Part shown: piece after piece, positions 40,839 through 49,031 of the stretch | Layout of the letters: every line of letters begins with the position of its first letter | Position numbering within the stretch: the first letter of the stretch is position 1 | NCBI RefSeq assembly: GCF_026153205.1 | Contig: NZ_JAPFBW010000010.1 | Location: forward strand, 124,001 to 188,000 | Reading direction: 5' to 3' | DNA: 64,000 bases | Source: Aquabacterium sp. A7-Y | Lineage (GTDB): Bacteria; Pseudomonadota; Gammaproteobacteria; Burkholderiales; Burkholderiaceae_C | The notes under the pieces: model-generated | What the model saw: only the letters and a program-made list of their open reading frames with translations | Told to the model about the DNA's origin: nothing | Database searches by the model: none | Program-made: the position numbers and the translations under genes

Positions 40839-41188
40839 CGGCCTATGGCAGCCACCGGGAGGCGCCTCGGTGGTGGCGCGCTTGTGAGGTTCCATCAACA
40901 AGAAAGGCCGCTCGGGCCGGTTCGATCGCAGCACGAGAGTGTAGGGAGCCCTCTGAGTCATGGATGCCCCTCATTCCGGCGGTCCCTGCTCGAAAGCGAC
41001 CGCAGACGGCCCGGCGTCGTACCGAGCCGGGACCCGCCCTTCCCCCGAACCAGGGGAGCGCCCCGCTGAAAACCCTCGAACCGCTATACGATGCCGCACC
41101 ATCGACGCATGTCGACCCCGTGCCGGTGTCAGAAGACCTGCCCTGGCAACGCGGCTGCCCTGACGACCCTCCACCCTCACCTCGCCCC
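40839..41188. other. Divergent spacer between the lipoprotein array and the EI24-type gene
   Basis: About 350 bases that must hold the promoter of the four-gene lipoprotein array (minus strand) and that of the membrane-protein operon (plus strand). The plus-strand frame of the next gene is open through most of it, but the predicted peptide is Pro/Arg-rich and unlike a membrane-protein N-terminus, so I treat it as non-coding. Confidence 0.4.
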
Positions 41189-41971
41189 GTGAACACCCCC
41201 CTTCCTTCCAGGCCCGCCCGCCTCGTCGCCGCCTTCCCCGCCGCCCTCTCCTGCATCGGCCTGGGCCTGCGCGACGGTCTCAAGCCCCGGCTCATCCTGC
41301 AGTCGCTGGCCATCTGGGCGGCGGTGCTGCTCGTCTGGAGCCTGGTGTTCTGGATCTTCAGCGATGCGGTGCATGCCTTGTCGCTGCATGTGGTCGACTG
41401 GATCGTGCGGGGTGCCGGGGCGCTGGTGCGCTCGGAGGCGACCGGCCCGGCCGGCCCGCCGGGCACCGCCAGCAACTTCGCCGCGGGTGTCGTGTCTTTC
41501 CTCGCCTTCATCCTCCTGTGCCTCATTACGGCCCGCCTGCTGGTCGACTTTTTCCTGATGGGCACCATCCGCGCCATCGTGCGCCCGCGCTATCCGACGC
41601 TGGAAGCCTGGGGCGGCGGCTCCTGGAAGGCCTCGCTGCGCAACACGGTCGGACCCCTCGTCACCCTGGTGCTGCTGGCCCTGCCGCTGATGCTGGTGCC
41701 GGTGCTCAACGTGGTCGCGCTGTTCCTGCTCTTCAACTACCTCAATGTGCGCGGCCTGGTGCCCGATGCGCTGGAGGACATCGCGAAGGACGAAGAAGTG
41801 CGCCGCCTCATCCAGGGCTCGCGCATCGAGATGATGGTGCTCGGCGCGCTGCTGGTGCCGGTGCTGATGATCCCGCCGCTGTCGCTGCTGGCACCGTCCG
41901 TCCTCGGCGCCAGCGTCACCCATCTGGCCTTCCGCCGGCTGCAGGCGCAGCGCCGCGGCCAGCCGGTCTAG
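41189..41971 (+). CDS. EI24/CysZ-like multi-spanning membrane protein
   Basis: 260 residues from the GTG at 41189 (VNTPLPSRPARLVAAFPAAL). Five to six hydrophobic helices: LQSLAIWAAVLLVWSLVFWI, GVVSFLAFILLCLITARLLV, GPLVTLVLLALPLMLVPVLN, VVALFLLFNYLNVRGLVPDA, MMVLGALLVPVLMIPPLSLL. Between them is the soluble RPRYPTLEAWGGGSWKASLR loop. The pattern matches the EI24 domain family, to which the sulfate permease CysZ belongs; a transport role is likely but the substrate is not shown. Start is uncertain because no ATG fits. The next two genes follow closely in the same direction. Confidence 0.75.
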   Translation: MNTPLPSRPARLVAAFPAALSCIGLGLRDGLKPRLILQSLAIWAAVLLVWSLVFWIFSDAVHALSLHVVDWIVRGAGALVRSEATGPAGPPGTASNFAAGVVSFLAFILLCLITARLLVDFFLMGTIRAIVRPRYPTLEAWGGGSWKASLRNTVGPLVTLVLLALPLMLVPVLNVVALFLLFNYLNVRGLVPDALEDIAKDEEVRRLIQGSRIEMMVLGALLVPVLMIPPLSLLAPSVLGASVTHLAFRRLQAQRRGQPV

Positions 41972-41984
41972 CCGGGGCGCCGGC

Positions 41985-42350
41985 ATGCTGTACCTGTTCT
42001 TTGGCCTGTACTGGCTGGGTGTGTCGGCCGTCTGGATCGCATCGCTGGCGCTTTGGTTGGATTCGGCACCGGTGGGCGGCTACTCGGGAGCCGCAGGCAT
42101 TGCCGCCCTGATGATCGCCCTGTTGGCGGCGGCCGTGGCCTTGCTGGGCCTGGGCCCCGAGCGCGCCCTGCGGCGCCGCGACGGCGAGGAGGCGCAGGCG
42201 CAGTTGCAAAAGCTCGTCGCGTCCCAGTACGCCTTGCCGCTGGCGTGCGCGCTGGGGGCTCTGCCGGTCCTCGGCGCGGGCGTCTTCACGCTCCTGCCCG
42301 TCGCCTGGGCGGCCGTGTTCGTCGCCAGCTGGCTGCTGCGCCCGCGGTGA
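41985..42350 (+). CDS. Small integral membrane protein, unknown family
   Basis: 121 residues, ATG at 41985, 13 bases after the EI24-type gene. Four predicted helices: LYLFFGLYWLGVSAVWIASL, GIAALMIALLAAAVALLGLG, then a cytoplasmic charged loop (RRRDGEEAQAQLQKLVASQY), and LPLACALGALPVLGAGVFTL with LPVAWAAVFVASWLLRPR. Not recognised. Tight spacing points to the same operon as the upstream gene. Confidence 0.7.
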   Translation: MLYLFFGLYWLGVSAVWIASLALWLDSAPVGGYSGAAGIAALMIALLAAAVALLGLGPERALRRRDGEEAQAQLQKLVASQYALPLACALGALPVLGAGVFTLLPVAWAAVFVASWLLRPR

Positions 42351-42558
42351 AGTGTGGGCCCGCCCGGCCCGGGCAGCCTTGCCGCTCTCCCCCATTTGGA
42401 GGGGATGCGGCCGGGCTGCACATGTGGACACTATCGCACCTGAACAAATCGCTGCGACATTGGGCGCCTGCCGCGCAGGCCGCCCTAGCCGCAGCGGCAT
42501 AAGCCCGCCCCGCCTTCCGCGGCAGGGGCGCATTCAACGAGAGAGGGAGCCCCGGACC

Positions 42559-43716
42559 ATGCGTCCCCCCCACCTGTTGCTGCTGAGCGTCTCGGCCGGC
42601 GCCGGCCACGTGCGCGCCGCGCAGGCCATCGAGGCGGCCGCCGCCGGCCGGCCGTCGCCGGTGCGTGTCACCCATCTGGACGTGCTGGAACTCGTGCCCG
42701 CCAGCTTCCGCAAGCTGTACTCGGAGTCCTATATCGAACTGGTCGAGCGCCTGCCGCTGCTGTGGGCCTACCTCTACCAGCGCACCGACCGGCGGGCCGA
42801 GCGCTCGGTATTCGACCGCCTGCGCCGCGGCGTCGAACGGCTCAACACGCGCAACTTGTGGGACGAGATCGAACACATCGCCCCCGACGCCATCGTCTGC
42901 ACCCACTTCCTGCCGGCCGAGCTGCTCGCGCGCCGCATCAAGCGCGGCATCGCCACCCCGCCGGTGTGGGTCCAGGTGACCGACTTCGATGTGCACGGGC
43001 TGTGGATGCAGGCCGGCCTGCAGGGCTACTTCGTCGCCAACGATGAAGTGGCCTGGCGCCTGGCCGACCGGGGCATGGCGCGCGAGCGCATCCGCGTCAC
43101 CGGCATCCCGGTGATGCCGCGTTTCGCCGAGCCGCTCGATCGCAGCGTCTGTGCCGAGGAGCTAGGCCTCGATCCGCGCCGCTTCACTGTCGTGATGATG
43201 GCCGGCGGCGGTGGCGTCGGCAGCCTCGACACGCTGGCCGAGCGCGCCCTCGCGCTGCCGCACGACCTGCAGGTGGTCGCGCTGGCGGGGCGCAACCAGG
43301 AGCTGCTGCAACGCCTGGAGCAGCTGAAGCAGCGCCACCCGGGCCAGCTGTTCCCGCTTGGCTTCACGCGCACCGTCGAGCGCGTGATGAGCTGTGCCGA
43401 CCTGGTGGTCACCAAGCCGGGCGGCCTGTCGACCTCGGAATGCCTGGCCAAGGGGCTGCCGATGCTGCTGGTCTCGCCCATCCCCGGGCAGGAGGAGCGC
43501 AACGCCGACTACCTGCTCGAAGCCGGTGCCGCCCAGATCGCGCTCGACACCGCGAGCTTCGAGTTCAAGCTCGACCGCCTGCTGCGCGAGCGCGAGCAAC
43601 TCGGCCGCATGGCGGCGCACGCGGTGCGCATCGCCCGTCCGCGCGCCGCGCACGAGGTGCTGGACCATGTGGTCCACGCGCTGTCCCTGTCCCACGCCCC
43701 GACCCTCTCCGCATGA
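42559..43716 (+). CDS. MGDG-synthase-like glycosyltransferase (GT28 family)
   Basis: 385 residues from the ATG at 42559 (GAGAGGGAG upstream). N-terminal acceptor domain: LLLSVSAGAGHVRAAQAIEA and LDVLELVPASFRKLYSESYI, the MGDG_synth pattern; WVQVTDFDVHGLWMQAGLQG. C-terminal UDP-sugar domain: MMAGGGGVGSLDTLAERALA, LPLGFTRTV-type segment, and CADLVVTKPGGLSTSECLAK followed by PIPGQEERNADYLLEAGAA. Such enzymes add sugars to diacylglycerol in the membrane (galactolipid/glucolipid synthases of the processive type). Its stop overlaps the start of a phosphatase gene by ATGA, so the two are coupled. Confidence 0.9.
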   Translation: MRPPHLLLLSVSAGAGHVRAAQAIEAAAAGRPSPVRVTHLDVLELVPASFRKLYSESYIELVERLPLLWAYLYQRTDRRAERSVFDRLRRGVERLNTRNLWDEIEHIAPDAIVCTHFLPAELLARRIKRGIATPPVWVQVTDFDVHGLWMQAGLQGYFVANDEVAWRLADRGMARERIRVTGIPVMPRFAEPLDRSVCAEELGLDPRRFTVVMMAGGGGVGSLDTLAERALALPHDLQVVALAGRNQELLQRLEQLKQRHPGQLFPLGFTRTVERVMSCADLVVTKPGGLSTSECLAKGLPMLLVSPIPGQEERNADYLLEAGAAQIALDTASFEFKLDRLLREREQLGRMAAHAVRIARPRAAHEVLDHVVHALSLSHAPTLSA

Positions 43717-44330
43717 ACCGCAAATCCGCCGTGCACCCTTCGCGCCGCCACTGCCTGGCCCTGCTGGCCCTGGCCCCGCTGGAGCGCGCCCTGGCGCACC
43801 CCGCCGCGAGCTCCCCTGGGACCGCACGCCCGACCCACTGGGCCGAGCCGCTGACCTTGCCTGGCGTGCGCAATCTGCACCGCCTGCACGCGGGCCTCTA
43901 CCGCAGCGAGCAGCCGACTGCGAAGGGCATGGCCGAGCTCTACCGACTGGGGGTGCGCACCGTGATCAACCTGCGCGCCTTCCACAGCGACGACGACGAG
44001 ATCGCAGGGACCGGCCTGCTGAACACGCGGCTGCGGATGAACACCTGGGACGTCGAGGACGAGCATGTCGTCTCGGTCCTGCGGGTGCTGCGCCAGCCCG
44101 ACAAGGGGCCTTTCCTGATCCACTGCCTGCACGGCGCGGACCGCACCGGGCTGATGAGCGCGATGTACCGCATCGTCGAGCAAGGCTGGAGCAAGGAGCA
44201 GGCGATCGAGGAGATGATGCGGGGCGGCTACGGCTGGCACAGCGTCTGGCGCAACATTCCGCGCTACATCCGCCGCACCGACGTGGCGGCGCTGCGGCGC
44301 ACGCTGGAGCAGTCCCAGCCGCTCGGCTGA
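43713..44330 (+). CDS. Dual-specificity/tyrosine phosphatase family protein
   Basis: 205 residues from the ATG at 43713, overlapping the glycosyltransferase stop. The leader region HPSRRHCLALLALAPLERAL with RR may be a Tat- or Sec-type export signal. Cys-based active site HCLHGADRTGLMSA (CX5R, about 129-142), general-acid Asp probably in NTWDVEDEHV, and RNLHRLHAGLYRSEQPT at the start, typical of DSP/PTEN-like phosphatases including those that act on membrane lipid phosphates. Coupling to a glycolipid synthase suggests a lipid substrate, but this is inferred. Confidence 0.87.
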   Translation: MNRKSAVHPSRRHCLALLALAPLERALAHPAASSPGTARPTHWAEPLTLPGVRNLHRLHAGLYRSEQPTAKGMAELYRLGVRTVINLRAFHSDDDEIAGTGLLNTRLRMNTWDVEDEHVVSVLRVLRQPDKGPFLIHCLHGADRTGLMSAMYRIVEQGWSKEQAIEEMMRGGYGWHSVWRNIPRYIRRTDVAALRRTLEQSQPLG

Positions 44331-44342
44331 GCCGCGGCTCAG
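44327..44342. terminator. 16-bp palindrome spanning two convergent stop codons
   Basis: CTGAGCCGCGGCTCAG is a perfect palindrome that contains the stop of the phosphatase gene (TGA) and that of alkB on the other strand. It may form a short bidirectional hairpin; there is no T tract, so classic intrinsic termination is unproven. Confidence 0.4.
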
Positions 44343-44974
44343 GCCGGCGGCCGCCGCCGGCCCGCGGCGGCGGTGCGGAAGGTGACCGAGTAGCGCAGCG
44401 CCGGGGTCGGCGCCACGCTGTGCTGCCAGCCCCAGCGGGCTTCGCCTTCCAGCACATAGGCCGAGCGCGGCGCCAGCTCCAGCGTCCAGCTGTCCCGGTG
44501 GCGCGGCTCGGCCGGCGGATAGCGACGCAAGCGCATCTCGCACCAGCCGCCCAGCGAGACACCCACCACCATCTCGAAGTCGGGCACGTCACGGTGCCAG
44601 CCCAGCGGCGTGCCGGGCGCATAGGACGCCACCAGCACGTTGGTGAAATCCTCCGGTGCCACCCGGCGCCAGGCCGCCACTTGGGCGCGCAGCGGCAGCA
44701 GGCTGTCGGGCAGCGGCAGGCCGGGCTGCAGGCGGTTGTCGTCGAAGTCGTAGCGGCTGCCGAAGCTGAGGACCCGGCGGCGCGCGGTGTAGCCCTTGTA
44801 GCGGGCAGGTGCCAGCGGCAGTTCCGCCAGGATCCGGAGCAGGTCGGCTTCCTGCGCAGCGGTCAGGAAGTCGGGCTGGTAGACGAGCCCGGCGGGCAAG
44901 GCCGCCGGCGCGCCGAACAGCTCGCCCTGGCGGCCGGCTTGCGCCACGGGCATCGGGGACGGAGATCGGGCCAT
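44339..44974 (-). CDS. alkB: AlkB-like 2-oxoglutarate/Fe(II) DNA-repair dioxygenase
   Basis: 211 residues. The jelly-roll core has the iron-binding triad: GWHRDVPDFEMVVGVSLGG (HxD, about 125-127) and WGWQHSVAPT (His about 185), plus the 2-oxoglutarate-binding Arg in RYSVTFR (about 194-200). Further AlkB marks are YTARRRVLSFGSRYDFDDNR and NVLVASYAPGTPLGWH. The enzyme oxidatively removes alkyl groups from bases, chiefly 1-meA and 3-meC. It overlaps nothing but shares a palindrome with the upstream convergent gene. Confidence 0.92.
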   Translation of the reverse strand: MARSPSPMPVAQAGRQGELFGAPAALPAGLVYQPDFLTAAQEADLLRILAELPLAPARYKGYTARRRVLSFGSRYDFDDNRLQPGLPLPDSLLPLRAQVAAWRRVAPEDFTNVLVASYAPGTPLGWHRDVPDFEMVVGVSLGGWCEMRLRRYPPAEPRHRDSWTLELAPRSAYVLEGEARWGWQHSVAPTPALRYSVTFRTAAAGRRRPPA

Positions 44975-45041
44975 GCCGCCTCTCAGCAGCCGGCATGCCG
45001 GATACGGTCGAGTCCAGCCCGGCTCGATCGCTCGCGAAGCG

Positions 45042-45575
45042 TCAAAGGTGGTTCGGGTAGAGCCGGATGCGCTCGCGCAGCCGTCGCTCCAGCAGGGGCG
45101 AGGCGGCGCCGAGCTCGTCGGCGATGCGCACCGCTTCCTGGCGGTAGGCGCGGCGCCTGTCCTCGGACCAGAAGCTGGGCGGGCCCGACATGTTGGCGCT
45201 GCGGTCGGCCAGCTTCACGACCCAGACCTCGCGCGGCTGCTGGCGGATGCGCTGCAGGCTGTCGGGCATGCGCTCGGCCTTGGGCAGGGCCTGGTTTTTC
45301 GTCAGCGCGAGCACGCCGGCGGCGACCGGCTCGCCGAACAGCTCCAGCACCTGGCTGTAGGTGGTGCCGGTATCTTCCAGCGTGTCGTGCAGCAGCGCGA
45401 TGCACAGGGCCAGGCGCCGGTCCAGGACGGGATCGGCCGCCAGCGCCTCCGACAGCTCGGCCACCACCAGCCCGAGGTGCAGCAGGTAGGGCAGCTCGGT
45501 GCCGGGCACGGTCTGCCCGACATGGGCGTTGGCGGCGAAGCGCCAGGCTTCGGTGATGTGGTCTATCGTGTCCAT
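45042..45575 (-). CDS. Small HD-domain hydrolase (alarmone hydrolase-like)
   Basis: 177 residues. HD metal site: AANAHVGQTV and LPYLLHLGLVVAELSEALAA, then ALCIALLHDTLEDTGTTYSQ (HDxxED, about 62-66), and VWVVKLADRSANM (Asp/Asn about 123). This is the arrangement of the hydrolase domain of SpoT and of the single-domain small alarmone hydrolases (Mesh1-like), which cleave (p)ppGpp; a nucleotide phosphohydrolase on other substrates is also possible. No synthetase, TGS or ACT domain. Cytosolic. Confidence 0.85.
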   Translation of the reverse strand: MDTIDHITEAWRFAANAHVGQTVPGTELPYLLHLGLVVAELSEALAADPVLDRRLALCIALLHDTLEDTGTTYSQVLELFGEPVAAGVLALTKNQALPKAERMPDSLQRIRQQPREVWVVKLADRSANMSGPPSFWSEDRRRAYRQEAVRIADELGAASPLLERRLRERIRLYPNHL

Positions 45576-45763
45576 GGCATCCCTTCTGTGCGCATGCTAA
45601 AGCTTCTCCGGCGCCGGCCCCGGCTTGTGAACGGTCTCGTTCACGTGTGAGGCATCTGAGGCCGGCTGGGGCTCGGCGCAGAAATGCGAGGTTCGGATAC
45701 AGTTCCATCCGCCAGGCGGCGCATGATGTGTTGATCTCCGTCTCACTCCGGCAGGCCTGCATC

Positions 45764-47347
45764 ATGTCCACCACCCGCTACCTTGCGCCTGCCGGCGCGC
45801 TGGCCGCCGCCAGGCACGCTCCGCCGCTGCCCGGCTCGCCAGAGATGCGCTGGCTGCTCGACCGCCTTCCCGCCGCCGCCTATGCCTGTGACGCCGAGGG
45901 CCTGATCACCCACTACAACGACCGGGCCTTGCGGCTGTGGGGCCGGGCACCGAGCCTCAACGACGCAGCCGACCGCTACTGCGGCTCCTTCCGGCTCTTC
46001 AGCCAGGACGGCACGCCGATCTCCCACGCCGATTGCTGGATGGCGCGCGCCCTGCGCGAGCAGCGCGAGTTCAACGGCATGGAAATCCTGATCGAGCGGG
46101 AGGATGGCAGCCGCTGGACCGCACTGGCCCACGCCAACCCCTTCCACGACGAGCAAGGCGTGCTGTGCGGCGCGGTCAACGTGCTGGTCGACATCACCGA
46201 GCGCAAGCGCGCCGAGGCCTTGCTGCGCGAGGCCGACCGCAACAAGAACGAGTTCCTGGCGATGCTCTCGCACGAGCTGCGCAACCCCTTGGCACCCATC
46301 CGCAACGGGCTGCACATCATGCGGCTGGCCCCCGGCAACGCCGAGGTGGCGAACCAGGCCTGCGACATGATGGAGCGCCAGATGGGCCACATGGTGCGGC
46401 TCATCGACGACCTGCTCGACCTCTCGCGCATCACGCGCGGCAAGATCGAGTTGCGCCGCGAGCGTGTCGAGCTGGCCCAGGTGCTGCGCGACGCGGTCGA
46501 GGCGAGCCGCCCGCAGATCGAAGCGGCGCAGCACCGGCTGGAGTTGCACTACCTCGCCACCCCGCTGTTCCTGTTCGCCGACCGCACGCGCCTGGCCCAG
46601 GTGGTGTCCAACCTGCTCATCAACAGCGCCAAGTACACGCCGGCCGGCGGCCTGATCGGGCTGCTGGTCGAGCGCCACGAGTCCGAGGTGACGATCAGCG
46701 TGCGCGACAACGGCATGGGCATTCCGCCCGAGCTGCTGCCGCACCTGTTCGAGATCTACACCCAGGGCGAGCAGCTGCCCGGGTCGGACCAGCCGGGTCT
46801 GGGCATCGGGCTCAGCCTGGTGCGCGGCCTGGTCGCTCTGCACGAGGGCACCGTCGAGGCACGCAGCGAGGGGCGCGGGCGGGGCAGCGAGTTCCGGGTG
46901 CGCCTGCCGCTGGCCGGCGACGGCGTCGCCGTGCCGCCGATCGTGGCGGACACCCAGCCGGGCGCGACAGGCGCGAGCTACCGCGTGTTGGTGGTTGACG
47001 ACAACCACGATGCGGCGGTCAGCCTGGCCCTGATGCTGGAGCTGATGGGCCACCGCAGCGTCTGCGTGCACGACGGCGAGGCGGCAGTGGCCAGCGCGGC
47101 GGCCGAGCCGCCCGACGTGATCCTGCTCGACCTCGGCCTGCCGCGCGTCAACGGCTTCGAGGCCTGCCGCCGCATCCGTGCCCAGCCCGGCGGCGACCGC
47201 CCCGTGCTGATCGCGATGACCGGCTGGGGCCAGGAGGAAGACAAGCGCCGCTCGCGGGAGGCGGGCTTCGACTTCCACATGGTCAAGCCGGTGGATCCGG
47301 AAACGCTGGAACGACTGCTCGCGCAGCTGCCGGGCAGGCAGCCTTAG
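45764..47347 (+). CDS. PAS-containing hybrid histidine kinase
   Basis: 527 residues from the ATG at 45764. PAS fold (about 25-145): LLDRLPAAAYACDAEGLITH, WGRAPSLNDAAD, HDEQGVLCGAVNVLVDITER. HisKA: LAMLSHELRNPLAPIRNGLH. HATPase: VSNLLINSAKYTPAGG, VRDNGMGIPPELLPHLFEIY, GLGIGLSLVRGLVALHEGT. REC (about 405-522): RVLVVDDNHDAAVSLALMLE, VILLDLGLPRVNG, FHMVKPVDPE. No membrane span. Its kinase and receiver parts resemble the hybrid kinase at 26662-28206 (both have LxGWGQ near the receiver's end), so the two are paralogues. Ends overlapping the stop of udgX. Confidence 0.94.
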   Translation: MSTTRYLAPAGALAAARHAPPLPGSPEMRWLLDRLPAAAYACDAEGLITHYNDRALRLWGRAPSLNDAADRYCGSFRLFSQDGTPISHADCWMARALREQREFNGMEILIEREDGSRWTALAHANPFHDEQGVLCGAVNVLVDITERKRAEALLREADRNKNEFLAMLSHELRNPLAPIRNGLHIMRLAPGNAEVANQACDMMERQMGHMVRLIDDLLDLSRITRGKIELRRERVELAQVLRDAVEASRPQIEAAQHRLELHYLATPLFLFADRTRLAQVVSNLLINSAKYTPAGGLIGLLVERHESEVTISVRDNGMGIPPELLPHLFEIYTQGEQLPGSDQPGLGIGLSLVRGLVALHEGTVEARSEGRGRGSEFRVRLPLAGDGVAVPPIVADTQPGATGASYRVLVVDDNHDAAVSLALMLELMGHRSVCVHDGEAAVASAAAEPPDVILLDLGLPRVNGFEACRRIRAQPGGDRPVLIAMTGWGQEEDKRRSREAGFDFHMVKPVDPETLERLLAQLPGRQP

Positions 47348-48102
47348 CCCATCAGCTGCGCTGCCAGCCGCAGGTCTTCCAACCAGAGGCCATAGGCGGC
47401 CTCGCGCTCGGGCGGGCGCAGCCGCAACAGCGCCGAAGGGTGCAGGGTGATGAGCACCGGCCGGCCGTCGGCGCGCGGCATCCAGTGGCCCCGCTCGGCC
47501 ATCACCGGCACGGCGCGCGCCAGCAGCGAGCGCGCCGCGGTGGCGCCGAGCGCCACCAGGCCCTCGGGCCTGACCCGTTCGATCTCGCTCTCCAGCCAGT
47601 GGTGGCAGGCGGCCACCTCCTTCTGCGCCGGCGTCTTGTGGAGCCGTCGCTTGCCCCGCATCTCGTACTTGAAGTGCTTCACCGCATTGGTGATGTAGAG
47701 CTGCTCGCGGTCCCAGCCGAGCTCTTCGAGGGCACGGTCCAGCAGCCGGCCGGCCGGTCCGACGAAGGGGCGGCCGGCCTGGTCCTCCTGGTCGCCCGGC
47801 TGCTCGCCGACGAGCATCAGCCGGGCCGGCCCGCGGCCCTCGCCCCACACCGTCTGCGTGCCGATGAAGCCCAGCGGGCATTCGCGGCAGCCGGCGGCCT
47901 GCTCGGCCAAGGCGCGCAACGCGGACGCGGAGCGGCCGAGCAGCCGCACCCGCGGCGGCTGGGGCGGCGGACCGACGACGTTGCCGGCGGGCTCCGGCCC
48001 GTCTTCCGCCTCAGCCCGCGGCAGCACGGCATTCGCGCGGTCGTCGGGGACCGGCTGCGGGACGGCGCGCGGCGTCGGCTGGGGCGAAGGATGTCGGGGC
48101 AT
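47344..48102 (-). CDS. udgX: UdgX-type uracil-DNA glycosylase
   Basis: 252 residues; the first 60 are a Pro-rich, probably disordered extension. The catalytic core has an iron-sulfur cysteine pair near CRECPLGFIG, motif A LVGEQPGDQEDQAGRPFVG (the GEQPGDQED form typical of UdgX), GRLLDRALEELGW, the UdgX-specific loop KRRLHKTPAQ whose His is known to form a covalent bond with the abasic sugar, and the LHPSALLRL motif. UdgX binds uracil in DNA irreversibly, unlike other UDGs. Its stop overlaps the stop of the convergent kinase gene by 4 bases. Confidence 0.9.
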   Translation of the reverse strand: MPRHPSPQPTPRAVPQPVPDDRANAVLPRAEAEDGPEPAGNVVGPPPQPPRVRLLGRSASALRALAEQAAGCRECPLGFIGTQTVWGEGRGPARLMLVGEQPGDQEDQAGRPFVGPAGRLLDRALEELGWDREQLYITNAVKHFKYEMRGKRRLHKTPAQKEVAACHHWLESEIERVRPEGLVALGATAARSLLARAVPVMAERGHWMPRADGRPVLITLHPSALLRLRPPEREAAYGLWLEDLRLAAQLMG

Positions 48103-48125
48103 GGCCTCTCCGGGGGACGACCGGC

Positions 48126-49031
48126 TCAGGCGCGGGCCGGCAAGGGGGGCTTGCGGCGGCGTGGCGACGGGCCGCCGAGCACCGCGCGGCGCATCGCCTC
48201 CACTTCGGGCGGCAGCACGCTGCGGTGCCGCAGCGCCCAGGGCAAGCCCGGCAGGGCCTCGCGCAGCAGGGGCGCCAGCAGGCCCTGGCCGGCGGCTTCA
48301 CGCCAGACCCGCCGCGTTTCGTACACCAGGCTGCGCCAGGGCAGGCGCAGCCAGGCGATCCACAGCGTGTTGCGGGCGTTCAGCACGCGGCGCCTGGCGC
48401 TGTCGCGCTGTGCCGAGGGGTGGTGGTGGCAGACCAGCTCGGGCACGTAGCTCATGCGCCAGCCCTGCGCGGCGAGGTCCAGTCCCAGCAGCCGCTCCTC
48501 GCAACCGATGAACAGCCGCGGCAGGTAGCCGCCGGCCGCCCGGAAGGCGTCGGTGCGCATCACGACGGCACCCGCCATGAAGCCGATCAGCGCCGGCCCC
48601 GGCAGGCCGCGCGCATCCAGCGGGCTGCCGGCCATCAGCTGGCAGGTCGGGTCCTCGCGCTCCTGCGGCCCCACCAGCACCCGCGCCGCAAGCGCGCCGA
48701 CACGCGGATGCGTGTCCAGCAGGTCGGCGGCATGCCGCAGCGCACCTGGCGTCCACCAGCAGTCGTCGTCGCAGAAAGCCACATAGGGGGTGCGCACCCG
48801 TTCGACGCCCGCATTGCGGCCTGCCGCGCCGAGGTTCTCGGCGTTGCGCACCAGCTGCACCCGCGGGAAATGGCGCGCCACCTCTGCGGCGGTGCCGTCC
48901 CGGGAGCCGTTGTCGACCACGATGACGGGCAACTGCTCGGGCAGGGCGCTGAGGCGTTCCAGCGTGCGCAGCAGTTCGGCGCAGCGGTTGTGGCTCAGTA
49001 CCACCAGGCTGATGCGCGGGTCACAGGGCAC
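48126..49031 (-). CDS. Family 2 glycosyltransferase
   Basis: 301 residues from the GTG at 49031 (VPCDPRISLVVLSHNRCAEL), which overlaps the stop of the deacetylase gene by a few bases and gives the natural GT2 start. GT-A fold marks: ISLVVLSHNRCAELLRTLER, VIVVDNGSRDGTAAEVARHF, NAGVERVRTPYVAFCDDDCW (DDD, metal/sugar-binding), and a later GCEERLLGLDLAAQGWRMSY (catalytic ED-like pair). Probable inverting sugar transferase for surface polysaccharide or glycolipid. Coupled to a PIG-L deacetylase, so an N-acetyl sugar substrate is likely. Confidence 0.86.
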   Translation of the reverse strand: MPCDPRISLVVLSHNRCAELLRTLERLSALPEQLPVIVVDNGSRDGTAAEVARHFPRVQLVRNAENLGAAGRNAGVERVRTPYVAFCDDDCWWTPGALRHAADLLDTHPRVGALAARVLVGPQEREDPTCQLMAGSPLDARGLPGPALIGFMAGAVVMRTDAFRAAGGYLPRLFIGCEERLLGLDLAAQGWRMSYVPELVCHHHPSAQRDSARRRVLNARNTLWIAWLRLPWRSLVYETRRVWREAAGQGLLAPLLREALPGLPWALRHRSVLPPEVEAMRRAVLGGPSPRRRKPPLPARA

